DNA from: Wolbachia endosymbiont of Spodoptera picta
GTDB lineage: Bacteria > Pseudomonadota > Alphaproteobacteria > Rickettsiales > Anaplasmataceae
Length of the DNA: 64,000 bases
Assembly (NCBI RefSeq): GCF_018141665.1
Contig: NZ_CP067976.1
Span: forward strand, 1,240,001-1,304,000
Direction of reading: 5' to 3'
A program made the position numbers and the translations under genes. Each line of letters starts with the position of its first letter. Within the stretch, counting starts at the first letter, position 1. The notes beneath the pieces are model-generated. The model was given only the letters and a program-made list of their open reading frames with translations. It had not been told where the DNA came from and did not search any database. Of this stretch, positions 8,402-17,222 are shown one piece after another.

Positions 8402-9658
8402 TCAAAAATAAGACCAATCTGGTAAAGAAGCATTCGTTGGAGTAAAAACCATTTTTTGATTTTTCTTTACTAAATCTACTAAATATAATTTAGAGTTGCT
8501 TGGTGATTCTGCGTTAGTAAAGATAATTTCTCTGCCATTTGGTAGCCATGCCGGAGATTCAATTTTATGTCCCTCTGAAAGCAAGCGCTCTTCTTTGCCA
8601 TCTGGCTTCATAACTCCTATGTAAAATTTTCCTGACTGAATTTTTGTAAAAGCTATCAGATCTCCTTTTGGCGACCAAACAGGTGTAGCATATCTTCCAT
8701 TTCCAAAACTAATTCTCTTGGGTTTTTTGCTTTTTTTAGTGAAATCTATGATATATAGTTGCTGACTTCCACTTATATCAGAACTAAAAACCATGTACTT
8801 TTGATCTGGAGACAAAGAGGGAGAAGTACTTATAGCTGAACCTTTAGTAATTTTTTTTGTTCGTTTACTGCTTAAGTCTAGAGATAATATATTTGTTTCA
8901 CCACTCAATGAGTGGGAAATAAAAAGAGATTTACCATCAGGAGAAAATCTTGGTGCAGAAATAACTCCTTCAAATGCGCTGATTATTGATTCAGTGTTAT
9001 CTTTTAAATTTTTTAATATTATATAACTTTTACCATTTGTGTATGAGATATAAACAATACCCTTTCCATTTGGTGAAAATCTTGGTGTTGACACAAATTC
9101 CTCACCATTTGTTAAGTACTTTATATTACTGCCATCTTGATTCATCACAGCAATTTTACGGACGGATTTGTAATTGCTATCTTTTTCTTCAGCGATATAT
9201 GTAATTTTTGTATTGAAATGCCCTTTCTCACCAATTAATCTATCGTGTATCACATCTGAAACAAGATGACTAATTTTCCTCCAGTCTTTTACTAGAAAAA
9301 CAACCGACTGAGTAAGTAATTCTCTGTTTGTAAAGCTGTCAGATAAACGAAAAGATAGCTCTAAATTTCTGTTTGATACTTCACTTAAACTTACTGTGAC
9401 TACAGTATCGCTTTTCCAAGACTCAACTTTCGTGTTACGTTTCACATTAAATAAGCCACAATTAGATAGATTTGTTTCAATTACTTTTGTGATGCTTTCA
9501 CTTAGCTCACTTTCCACTTCTGTCTTGCATGCACATTTAGATACAACAAGATCAATATTACCAATATTGCTTTTTTTTATATCAACATATAAAACAGCTT
9601 TTGTGGAATAAGGAATAAATAACGAAATAAATAACACCAGTTGAACGAATAGCTTCAT
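8402..9658 (-). CDS. tolB: Tol-Pal system protein TolB
   Basis: A 418-residue periplasmic beta-propeller of the Tol-Pal envelope system, which ties the outer membrane to the division machinery. The start MKLFVQLVLFISLFIPYSTKA is a signal peptide; an N-terminal TolB domain follows, then repeated blades such as SPRFSPDGKSLFIS, PSLSPDQKYMVFSS, PVWSPKGDLIAFT and PAWLPNGREIIFTN. The frame is open 27 codons further upstream to 9739, but that extension runs into palindromic repeat DNA and would bury the signal peptide, so the ATG at 9658 is preferred. Confidence 0.92.
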   Translation of the reverse strand: MKLFVQLVLFISLFIPYSTKAVLYVDIKKSNIGNIDLVVSKCACKTEVESELSESITKVIETNLSNCGLFNVKRNTKVESWKSDTVVTVSLSEVSNRNLELSFRLSDSFTNRELLTQSVVFLVKDWRKISHLVSDVIHDRLIGEKGHFNTKITYIAEEKDSNYKSVRKIAVMNQDGSNIKYLTNGEEFVSTPRFSPNGKGIVYISYTNGKSYIILKNLKDNTESIISAFEGVISAPRFSPDGKSLFISHSLSGETNILSLDLSSKRTKKITKGSAISTSPSLSPDQKYMVFSSDISGSQQLYIIDFTKKSKKPKRISFGNGRYATPVWSPKGDLIAFTKIQSGKFYIGVMKPDGKEERLLSEGHKIESPAWLPNGREIIFTNAESPSNSKLYLVDLVKKNQKMVFTPTNASLPDWSYF

Positions 9659-9746
9659 TAGATTTCTTGCATTACCTCCTGTCATCTCAGCAAATAGCTT
9701 ACTTTTGAAGTTAAACTGCATGACAGTAGAGTAAATCAATTTCTGC

Positions 9747-9980
9747 AGTACTTGACACTGGAATCCAGAAATTTGACTGCAAGTAAGTGCACTGAGGTGG
9801 CAAGCATAAAAGTAGCTGTTTTATTCTAAAATAAACGTCTTTGACAAGGTTGCATGAAAAAATGGATTCCAGTGTCAGAGCACTGGGATGACACTCTACT
9901 GGTGGAGATTGCTCTAAAACTACAATGTTTGCCTGGGCGTTGAGATGGCACCCTTCTGGTAGATTCAAATCACAATGTTT
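9747..9980. repeat. Cluster of Wolbachia palindromic repeats between tolB and rnj
   Basis: Copies of the palindrome core occur at about 9748-9768 (inverted) and 9863-9895 (direct), followed by related CACTGGGATGACA tails. They enclose ~95 bp of unique sequence. A 121-codon minus-strand ORF across the region is made of repeat DNA and is not called. The rest of 9659-10104 holds nothing else I can name. Confidence 0.7.
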
Positions 9981-10104
9981 GTATAGTTGTGTGATCTGAC
10001 ACTGATTTTTTTTTACGGATTCCAGTATTGCATGCTGAAATAACATCAAAGAATACATTGTTAACTTCTTACTCAAATAATGGTTAATAAAAAGAGGTAT
10101 ATTT

Positions 10105-11739
10105 CTATACCTGTTCTATTTGGACTTCAACTATAGGTCTTTTTAGTAAATATTCCTTTAAGATACTAAATATTGAACTTTCAATCTTATTTCTTATTTT
10201 TTTTATCGGTTGTGGACTAAATGCTGACTCAACCTTCTCTATGATCTTTTGCATAATGGCTGCATCTTCTTGCGCTTCGAAAACACCAGGTGCAAATATT
10301 TTTGGCTTAGCGAGCAATTTGTTTTTCTTATTCACAATTGCTGTTACTACAATAACCCCAGCATCTCTCATTCTCTCACGCATCTTTATAACGCTGCATT
10401 CTGGATGGCGTAGCAACGTACCATCAATACCAAAGTAGTCAACATCAATTGAACTAACTTTTTCTCCATTCTCCAAATTAACAATATCACCTGGTGCAAT
10501 CATTATTGCTTTTTTCACACCGCACTCTTTAGCGAACTTTACATGTGCATCCGTATGAATATACTCACCATGAACTGGAATAGCTATCTTAGGTTTTATC
10601 AAAGAATACATTTCCCTTAGCTCTGCTTTTACTGGATGTCCGGAAGCATGAACATTCTCTGTTTTTTCAGTAATAACTTCCACTCCCATCTCAATAAAGG
10701 CATTGAGCATGTTATGTGCACGAGTTTCATTGCCAGGAATGATTTTTGATGAAAAGATTATGGTATCACCTTGCTGCATTTTAAATGCTTGATGACTCTT
10801 ATTAGCAAGCCTTGAGGTTGCTGCCAGTGGCTCACCTTGACAACCTGTGCAAAGTAGCACCAGCTTTTCCCTTGGAAAATTTACTGCCTCCTTTGCTTCT
10901 AGAAACTCAGGAGAATCAGTTAAATAACCACTATCCTGAGCAACTTTCACTATTCTCCATAAAGATCTGCCAAGTAAAACCACTTTTCTATTTAGTGCTT
11001 GTGCAGCTTTAGCGATAGTCTCAATTCGCGCCACATTTGAGGCAAATAGCGATACAGCAATCAATTTTTTAGACCGCTTTATTATATTGTAAATATTATC
11101 ATAAATTTCACTTTCTGATTCAGGGTCGTGTTTGCTCAGTATGTTTGTTGAATCACAAATTGCTGCAAGTAGATCACCTTTATCGCCAATTTCTTTTAAA
11201 CGCTCTATATTAGAAATTAATCCAACAACAGGTTTTGGATCAAATTTCCAGTCCCCAGTATGAAGTGCACTACCTGCTTCAGTGCTAATTAATATTGAAT
11301 TTGCCTCAGGAATTGAGTGAGTTACATTTATAAACTCAACGGTAAAAGGACCCAAATTTATGCTGCCATTTATGTCTACCTCTTTCACAGGTACCACACC
11401 TTCCAATCGAAACTCCTTTAGTTTCTCCTTGAGAAAATTAACTGTAAACTTTGTTGTATATATGGGACATTGCAAATCTTCCCACAGATGAGGCACTGCA
11501 CCACAGTGATCTTCATGTGCATGTGTAATTATTATTCCAAGCAAATCTTTTTTTCTTTGAGCAATAAAATCTACATCAGCAATGAGTAGCTCAACACCTG
11601 GCATAGTTTCATCTGCAAAACCGATACCAAGGTCGATCATAATCCACTTGCCTTGATAATGATATAGGCTAACGTTCATCCCAATTCTTCCTACTCCTCC
11701 AAGAGGAAGAAATAAAAACTCATTTTTGTTTATGTTCAT
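10105..11739 (-). CDS. rnj: Ribonuclease J
   Basis: A 544-residue metallo-beta-lactamase/beta-CASP ribonuclease. The metal-binding HAHEDH lies at residues 73-78 (ATG at 11739), with later ligands in HSIPEANS and HTGDWKFD; the beta-CASP part includes SLFASNVARIE, and the C-terminal part has VHGEYIH and HASGHP. RNase J has 5'-to-3' exo- and endonuclease activity in RNA decay and rRNA maturation. The frame extends 11 codons to a TTG at 11772; the ATG is preferred because LPLGGVGRIGMN aligns with family starts from there. Confidence 0.93.
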   Translation of the reverse strand: MNINKNEFLFLPLGGVGRIGMNVSLYHYQGKWIMIDLGIGFADETMPGVELLIADVDFIAQRKKDLLGIIITHAHEDHCGAVPHLWEDLQCPIYTTKFTVNFLKEKLKEFRLEGVVPVKEVDINGSINLGPFTVEFINVTHSIPEANSILISTEAGSALHTGDWKFDPKPVVGLISNIERLKEIGDKGDLLAAICDSTNILSKHDPESESEIYDNIYNIIKRSKKLIAVSLFASNVARIETIAKAAQALNRKVVLLGRSLWRIVKVAQDSGYLTDSPEFLEAKEAVNFPREKLVLLCTGCQGEPLAATSRLANKSHQAFKMQQGDTIIFSSKIIPGNETRAHNMLNAFIEMGVEVITEKTENVHASGHPVKAELREMYSLIKPKIAIPVHGEYIHTDAHVKFAKECGVKKAIMIAPGDIVNLENGEKVSSIDVDYFGIDGTLLRHPECSVIKMRERMRDAGVIVVTAIVNKKNKLLAKPKIFAPGVFEAQEDAAIMQKIIEKVESAFSPQPIKKIRNKIESSIFSILKEYLLKRPIVEVQIEQV

Positions 11740-11908
11740 TAATTTTAAATTATTAAAATGCGAGGATAACAAAACTTCGACCTTAAATAAAGGAATTTAT
11801 CACTTTTGCATAACTTTAAAAAATCTTTTCACTAAAAGAGAAGGCTTTCAAATTGGTAAAAAGAATTAAGTGTAGACAGCTACCTCTTTATATCATTTAG
11901 CAAATTTC

Positions 11909-13027
11909 TCATTTTTTTTTTACTTTTCCAAAGAATCCTTCAGATTTCTGCTCTACACTTTCATGTTCCTCTTCCTCAAGCGCTTTTAATAGCTCAATCT
12001 GCTTTTGGGTTAAATTCTTTGGATTTAAAGTCTCAACTATTACCTGTACGTATAAATCACCACGAGCATGTGAGTTCATATATGGCATACCCTTTTCCCT
12101 ACAACGTAGTTTGGTACCAGTTTGAGTGCCTTCAGGGACCTTTACTTTTATTTTAGCTCCATCAATTGATTGAATATCGATTTCACCACCAAGTACTGCT
12201 AGTGTCATTCTTATAGGCACTTTACAGTGTAAATCTGCTCTATTGCGAGTGAAGATCTGATGAGTAGCTATTTTCACACATACGTATAAATCTCCGCTTT
12301 TTCCACCTCTTGCTCCAGCTTCTCCTTTACCACTGACCCTTACCTTAGCTCCTTCTTCTATGCCTTTTGGAATTGAAACGGAGATATTTACTTCATCTCT
12401 TTTACGCCCACTTCCACCGCATTTCTTACATTTATTTTGTATTATTTCTCCTTCCCCATAGCATGTAGTACACGTTCTTTCAATGGTAAAAAAGCCCTGT
12501 TGAGTTCTAATTCTACCGCTTCCCTGGCATGTGTTGCACTGAACTGGTTTGATTGCTCCTTCGCTACCTGTGCCTTGGCATGTATTACATTTTATATTTG
12601 TCACATAATGTATAGGTGCTTGTATTCCTTTAAATGCATCTTCTAAGGTAATTTTAAGATCGTAGCGCAGATCTGATCCAGATACTCCTGTTGTACTTCT
12701 TTTTGTTCTTGACCTACTTGTACTGCCGCCAAATCCTCCACCAAAAAAATCGTTAAATATATCGCTAAAATCCCCTCCAGCTTGGCTGAAATCAAATCCA
12801 CCAGAAGCACCATCGTGACCATAACGATCATAACCTGCTCTTTTTTCAGAGTCAGATAGAACTTCATATGCAGCTGTTACTTCTTTAAATTTTTCCTCTG
12901 CTTCCTTATTACCAGGATTTCTGTCAGGATGATATTTTAATGCTAGTTTTTTATATGCTTTTTTTATCTCGTCAGTACTAGCATTTCTGCTCACTTCTAG
13001 CAGATCATAATAGTTTTTTTTGTTCAT
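11909..13027 (-). CDS. dnaJ: Chaperone protein DnaJ
   Basis: A 372-residue class I Hsp40. The J domain has HPD at residues 33-35, followed by a Gly/Phe-rich linker (GGDFSDIFNDFFGGGFGG), four CxxCxGxG zinc motifs (CNTCQGTG, CNTCQGSG, CTTCYGEG, CKKCGGSG) and the C-terminal substrate-binding domain. It delivers substrates to DnaK and stimulates its ATPase. dnaK is not in the window. The length and all motifs are normal. Confidence 0.97.
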   Translation of the reverse strand: MNKKNYYDLLEVSRNASTDEIKKAYKKLALKYHPDRNPGNKEAEEKFKEVTAAYEVLSDSEKRAGYDRYGHDGASGGFDFSQAGGDFSDIFNDFFGGGFGGSTSRSRTKRSTTGVSGSDLRYDLKITLEDAFKGIQAPIHYVTNIKCNTCQGTGSEGAIKPVQCNTCQGSGRIRTQQGFFTIERTCTTCYGEGEIIQNKCKKCGGSGRKRDEVNISVSIPKGIEEGAKVRVSGKGEAGARGGKSGDLYVCVKIATHQIFTRNRADLHCKVPIRMTLAVLGGEIDIQSIDGAKIKVKVPEGTQTGTKLRCREKGMPYMNSHARGDLYVQVIVETLNPKNLTQKQIELLKALEEEEHESVEQKSEGFFGKVKKK

Positions 13028-13109
13028 ATATAATAGCTCAGTATTTTACCTTTAAAGATAGGTATTACACATATGAATTTCAAGCATGACCTCTATTTCC
13101 TATAAAATA

Positions 13110-13187
13110 TGGTGCACCCTGAGCGACTTGAACGCCCGACCTTTTGATCCGTAGTCAAATGCTCTAATCCAACTGAGCTAAGGGTGC
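13110..13187 (-). tRNA. tRNA-Arg(ACG)
   Basis: On the minus strand the acceptor stem GCACCCT pairs with AGGGTGC, then discriminator A and encoded CCA (13110-13112). The anticodon stem TTTGA/TCAAA encloses the loop CTACGGA, giving anticodon ACG, read as ICG after deamination. The T arm carries TTCAAGT. Confidence 0.95.
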
Positions 13188-13449
13188 TTGCACAAAGTTG
13201 ACTTTAACAGATTTTATAGCTTATTTCAATTGGTTTAGCTAAAAATAAAACTCTTATCATGTATGAAACCTGTAAGAAATTGTACTAGCTCTCTTAAAGG
13301 ATAACTTAAGTTAACAGTTTCCAATTACTTTGATTTTAGAACCGCTATCCGAATAAGAGCTTTTCACATTATACTGCCAAACTGCTAACAAATAGCGGAA
13401 TGACGGTTATAGTTAAATCTAAACTATTTTGGCTATATCAGAAAACGGG

Positions 13450-13968
13450 TTATGCAGAAACCTTAAAATACTTCTTGCTTGCCAAGGAGAATAAATACAT
13501 TCCTATAAACAAGCAGATACTCAATATCGATGCATAGGAAAACTTGAAAATTAAATCTTTAATATATATTGATAAGCATTTACCTGCAGAAATTTTGTAT
13601 AGTAGTCCAACACAAATAATCGTACTATCAATGACCGATGCTATAATTAAAGTGATGAAATTTGCCATATGAAAATTCAATTTCGACTTTAGTTCTTCAA
13701 AAACAACTATGCTTGAGAGAAGAGAGATTAAAATTGCAGTATATAGAACCAGTATCATAAAACTAAAATTTTGCAATTTAAAAAGACAGCATATCACTGT
13801 ACACACTATTAAGCTGTAAGTAGCTTTGCTTCTACCATGAAACTCAACCATTGAGTTTACAACTAAAGTAGCTCCCACAAATAAGGTAGCACATATCATT
13901 AATTTATTTGAAGTGTTAAGTAAAGAAAGACTGATAAGCAAGAGTATTGATAAAATGGACATAATCAC
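13450..13968 (-). CDS. Integral membrane protein, possible VUT/YhhQ-type transporter
   Basis: A 172-residue protein with about six hydrophobic helices. Two segments resemble the VUT (YhhQ) family of queuosine precursor transporters: VVNSMVEFHGRSKA in place of the usual acidic-N-x3-YGxxxA motif, and ASVIDSTI with a following polar helix. Typical members are somewhat longer (about 200+ residues). A role in salvage of a queuosine precursor would fit a host-dependent bacterium, but this is inference from weak similarity. Its neighbours (tRNA-Arg, purL) give no further clue. Confidence 0.5.
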   Translation of the reverse strand: MIMSILSILLLISLSLLNTSNKLMICATLFVGATLVVNSMVEFHGRSKATYSLIVCTVICCLFKLQNFSFMILVLYTAILISLLSSIVVFEELKSKLNFHMANFITLIIASVIDSTIICVGLLYKISAGKCLSIYIKDLIFKFSYASILSICLFIGMYLFSLASKKYFKVSA

Positions 13969-14039
13969 CTACCCAAATTTAATAACATGCATTTACTTTA
14001 ATCAGACATTACACATAATGAAAAATTTGTCTAGCGTAA

Positions 14040-17000
14040 TCAAAAGTTATTTAAACTAGTACCTAAGTCTTTCAAATCTATTCTTATAATATCCTTTATA
14101 TTGAGAGCTTTCTCCTTTGTCACTTTTCCAATACATGAAAAAACTATACCTTTAAACAATTCTTCAAACTTCCGCTGATTTTGCGGGGCAATGGTTACTA
14201 ATATTCTACTTTGCGATTCAGAAAACATTATTATCTTGTTTATTATGTCTGTATTTTGTGTTTTTCCTATTGGTACTAGTGAAAGATCAATTTCAGCACC
14301 AAGGTCTCCTGCAATTAGCGATTTTGCCAGAGCAATAATTAAGCCGCCTAAGTTTGGTGCAATTGCAGAGACAATTATGCCATCTTTTATTGCCTGGTTG
14401 TAACGTTCATACAACTTCCTAGCGCTCTTTGCATTAACTTTTGGCACGTTGTTATTATCTATTCCACTATATAACTGATATTCAGATTTACCAAGCTCAT
14501 CGTGGGTTGTACCAAGCACATATATCAAGTCCCCTGGCATTTTCACATCAAGCGATACCGCATTTTCAATATTGTCTATAACTCCAATTGCTGAAATGAG
14601 TAGTGAAGGTGGTGCAGATATCATCACTTTCTCGCCATTTTCATCATATCCCTTAAAGTCGTTAAACATACTATCTTTTCCGGATATAAATGGCGTTTTA
14701 AATGCAGTTGCAAAGTTGTAACAAGCCTCTGCAGCTCTCTTTAGTTGCCACAGCCTTTCTGGATTATAAGCATCACACCAGCAAAAATTGTCGAGCAACG
14801 CTAGATGATTTATATTTCCTCCTGCAGCTACGTAGTTACGTATTGCAGTGTCAATCGCACATGCTGCCATGTGATAAGTGTCAATTTCTCCATAACTTGA
14901 GCCAAATCCCTGCGATTTTACAACACCTTTGTTTGAAGAAAGGACTGGCCTCGAGACAACAGCTTCACTGCACACTCTTCCCTTACCTTGCAGTGGTTTC
15001 AGTATTGACGATCCTTGAACCTCATGGTCATATTGCACCACTATAAACTCTTTGCTGCGTATGTTTGGTCTGCTTAGCATTTCTTTTAGTGCAAAGGTGT
15101 CATTCCAGTGCTTGACACTGGAATCTATCTCAAGCTCAACTCTGCCATCGCACGTATTTTTACATAAAGTTTTAGATTTATTTGCAGAAAAAGCCTGCTG
15201 GGTTCCAGTGTCAAGCACTGGGATAACAGGAGAGAATTCTGGAATGACAGCGTATGGGTTAGATTTTCCAGACCATGGATTTGTCTGTAAATGCATTTTA
15301 GGATTACCATCATGCAGAAATTCAGTTTCGATGTCCATTATTACTGCCCCTGGGGGACATTTAACAACGGCTTTGCCACTTTTGTTGAATTCTCCAATTA
15401 CACAGACCTCCACATCATGTGTTTTCATGATTTGCTTAAACGCAGGAAGATTTTCTTCTGGCACTGCTAAGGTCATTCTCTCTTGTGATTCTGATATCCA
15501 TATTTCCCAAGGAGCCATACCATCGTTTTTAAGGAGAACCTTGCTCAAATCAACTTCAAATCCGTCTTTTCCCATTTCACCAATGGACGATGATAGACCG
15601 CCTGCTCCATTATCCGTTATTGCATTATAAAGACCAAGATCTCTTGCTTTTACGACGGCGTTGGATAATTTTTTTTGTGTTATAGGATCACCAATTTGCA
15701 CAATTGTTGAAGGGCTATTTCCCGACAATGCCTCTGAAGAAAAAGTTGCACCGTGAATTCCGTCCCTTCCAACTCTTCCACCAATAATTACGATTTTATC
15801 ACCGTTTTTGGGTTCTTTTATGTGTGAAGGTGCATTATTTATATTCCGTGGAATAATTCCGATGCTTCCAACAAAAACTAATGGCTTTCCACAGAATCTA
15901 TCGTCAAAGTATACCGATCCAAGTTGCGTTGGAATACCGGAGCAATTACCAGCAACATTAACACCGTGAATCACTTCTTTCATTATATATTTTGGTGGTA
16001 AGATTTTATCAGTACGCTCTTTATCTCTATAAAGTTTGCCTTTTGATTCTTTGGCAAAGCAAAAGTAATAAGTATTCATTATAGGTTCTGCACCTTTGCC
16101 AAAACCGACTATATCTCGATTAACTCCAAGCACTCCAGTCATTGCTCCACCGAACGGATCGAGAGCTGAAGGACTATTGTGAGTTTCAACTTTATCTACA
16201 ATCAAGTAATCGTCATCAAAAATTATTCCTCCTGCGTTGTCGGAGAAAACTGACACGCATATGTTAGAATTTATCTCACGCGTTGCACGCTTAATATAAT
16301 GAGCATATAGACCATCTTTTATTTCATCAATAGGGGAGCAAAAAATATTGTGTTTACAATGTTCAGACCAAGTCTGTGCCAGAGACTCAAGTTCAATATC
16401 ATATGGATTTCTACCGAGTTTTTCAAAGTAATCCTTTATAGCTTTCATTGCTGCCAGCGAGAGTCCTAACGTGCCATTACCATCGATTCCATCTCTGCTG
16501 ATTTTTTCAAGCTCTTGGTCACTTACATTGAGTTTGACAGATTTTGCTCCATTATTACCTGGTGTCATCCCAGTGCTTGACACTGGAATCCATTCTTTTT
16601 TTTCCTGGTCACGCGCTGTAATGACACCAGGTGGGGTATTTGGTTTACTGTAATACTTCCAATGGCAATTGCCGTTTTCTTTATAGACAAGTGTGCAATA
16701 TTCAGTAATAGGATTGAATTCCTGTTTTATGTCATCTTCGGTTGGAAAACCTCCTTGACTTAGAATCAATTTTGAACTTCTTGCCTTGATAGAAACACTT
16801 TCATCAATGTGGCCTTTGCTCATTAGATATTCTCTAACAATTTGTTTTGCCGTGTTTCCTACGTTATCGGTCATGCCAGGTAAAAAGCTTATCTCCAAGC
16901 CCCATTTTGCTTGTGATTCTATGAAGTTATATTGAACTTTTTCAAGGTTTTCATTGTAGGAATAATAACGGCAGTCTTGTATGACTTTATTATAAAATAG

Positions 17001-17126
17001 CCCACAAATTTCTTCATGTAATTTTGATGGTAATTCTTTGCTTATGTAAATCAAGTAAACATTAACTACCCTTCTGCGGCCAACTTGTTCACATTTATTA
17101 AAAACTTCTATTCTGATGTTTGCCAT
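14040..17126 (-). CDS. purL: Phosphoribosylformylglycinamidine synthase (PurS-PurL fusion) with two palindromic inserts
   Basis: A 1028-residue FGAM synthase for step 4 of purine synthesis. Residues ~1-110 resemble PurS; the rest is PurL with TWSEHCKHNIFC, the ATP/Mg segment VETHNSPSALDPFGGAMTG, DNGAGGLSSSIGEMG and the C-terminal AIRS domain. No glutaminase domain follows, so a separate PurQ must supply ammonia. Two stretches are foreign: residues ~165-190 (containing WIPVSSTGMT) and ~633-676 (VIPVLDTGTQ ... SSVKHWNDT). Both are translations of palindromic repeats at 16561-16630 and 15098-15227, in frame, without stops. The enzyme probably tolerates them as surface loops. Confidence 0.93.
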   Translation of the reverse strand: MANIRIEVFNKCEQVGRRRVVNVYLIYISKELPSKLHEEICGLFYNKVIQDCRYYSYNENLEKVQYNFIESQAKWGLEISFLPGMTDNVGNTAKQIVREYLMSKGHIDESVSIKARSSKLILSQGGFPTEDDIKQEFNPITEYCTLVYKENGNCHWKYYSKPNTPPGVITARDQEKKEWIPVSSTGMTPGNNGAKSVKLNVSDQELEKISRDGIDGNGTLGLSLAAMKAIKDYFEKLGRNPYDIELESLAQTWSEHCKHNIFCSPIDEIKDGLYAHYIKRATREINSNICVSVFSDNAGGIIFDDDYLIVDKVETHNSPSALDPFGGAMTGVLGVNRDIVGFGKGAEPIMNTYYFCFAKESKGKLYRDKERTDKILPPKYIMKEVIHGVNVAGNCSGIPTQLGSVYFDDRFCGKPLVFVGSIGIIPRNINNAPSHIKEPKNGDKIVIIGGRVGRDGIHGATFSSEALSGNSPSTIVQIGDPITQKKLSNAVVKARDLGLYNAITDNGAGGLSSSIGEMGKDGFEVDLSKVLLKNDGMAPWEIWISESQERMTLAVPEENLPAFKQIMKTHDVEVCVIGEFNKSGKAVVKCPPGAVIMDIETEFLHDGNPKMHLQTNPWSGKSNPYAVIPEFSPVIPVLDTGTQQAFSANKSKTLCKNTCDGRVELEIDSSVKHWNDTFALKEMLSRPNIRSKEFIVVQYDHEVQGSSILKPLQGKGRVCSEAVVSRPVLSSNKGVVKSQGFGSSYGEIDTYHMAACAIDTAIRNYVAAGGNINHLALLDNFCWCDAYNPERLWQLKRAAEACYNFATAFKTPFISGKDSMFNDFKGYDENGEKVMISAPPSLLISAIGVIDNIENAVSLDVKMPGDLIYVLGTTHDELGKSEYQLYSGIDNNNVPKVNAKSARKLYERYNQAIKDGIIVSAIAPNLGGLIIALAKSLIAGDLGAEIDLSLVPIGKTQNTDIINKIIMFSESQSRILVTIAPQNQRKFEELFKGIVFSCIGKVTKEKALNIKDIIRIDLKDLGTSLNNF
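15098..15227. repeat. Palindromic element inside purL (copy 2)
   Basis: Inverted copies of the core at 15098-15126 and 15200-15226 are separated by ~73 bp. Each arm also folds on itself (CCAGTG/CACTGG). The whole stretch is open in the purL frame. Confidence 0.8.
16561..16630. repeat. Palindromic element inside purL (copy 1)
   Basis: Begins GGTGTCATC and ends ATGACACC, with the core hairpin at 16568-16591, a T-run and a diverged second arm. It is related to the addA copy at 53985-54043: both share the T-run, a CCTGG/CCAGG step and TCACGYGCTG. Confidence 0.8.
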
Positions 17127-17222
17127 GTAATATTGTAAAAGACTTTAATATATCATAGCATAAGAAACTGCGAGCACATTTATATTTTAAATAATTTCTA
17201 TACAATAAAAGTGTTGTATTAA

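Noticed and set aside
9711..10076. A 121-codon minus-strand ORF between tolB and rnj
   Set aside because: It is mostly a translation of palindromic repeats (FWIPVSST) and has no family or ribosome binding site.
15052..15630. A 192-codon plus-strand ORF opposite purL
   Set aside because: It is the antisense shadow of an intact conserved gene.
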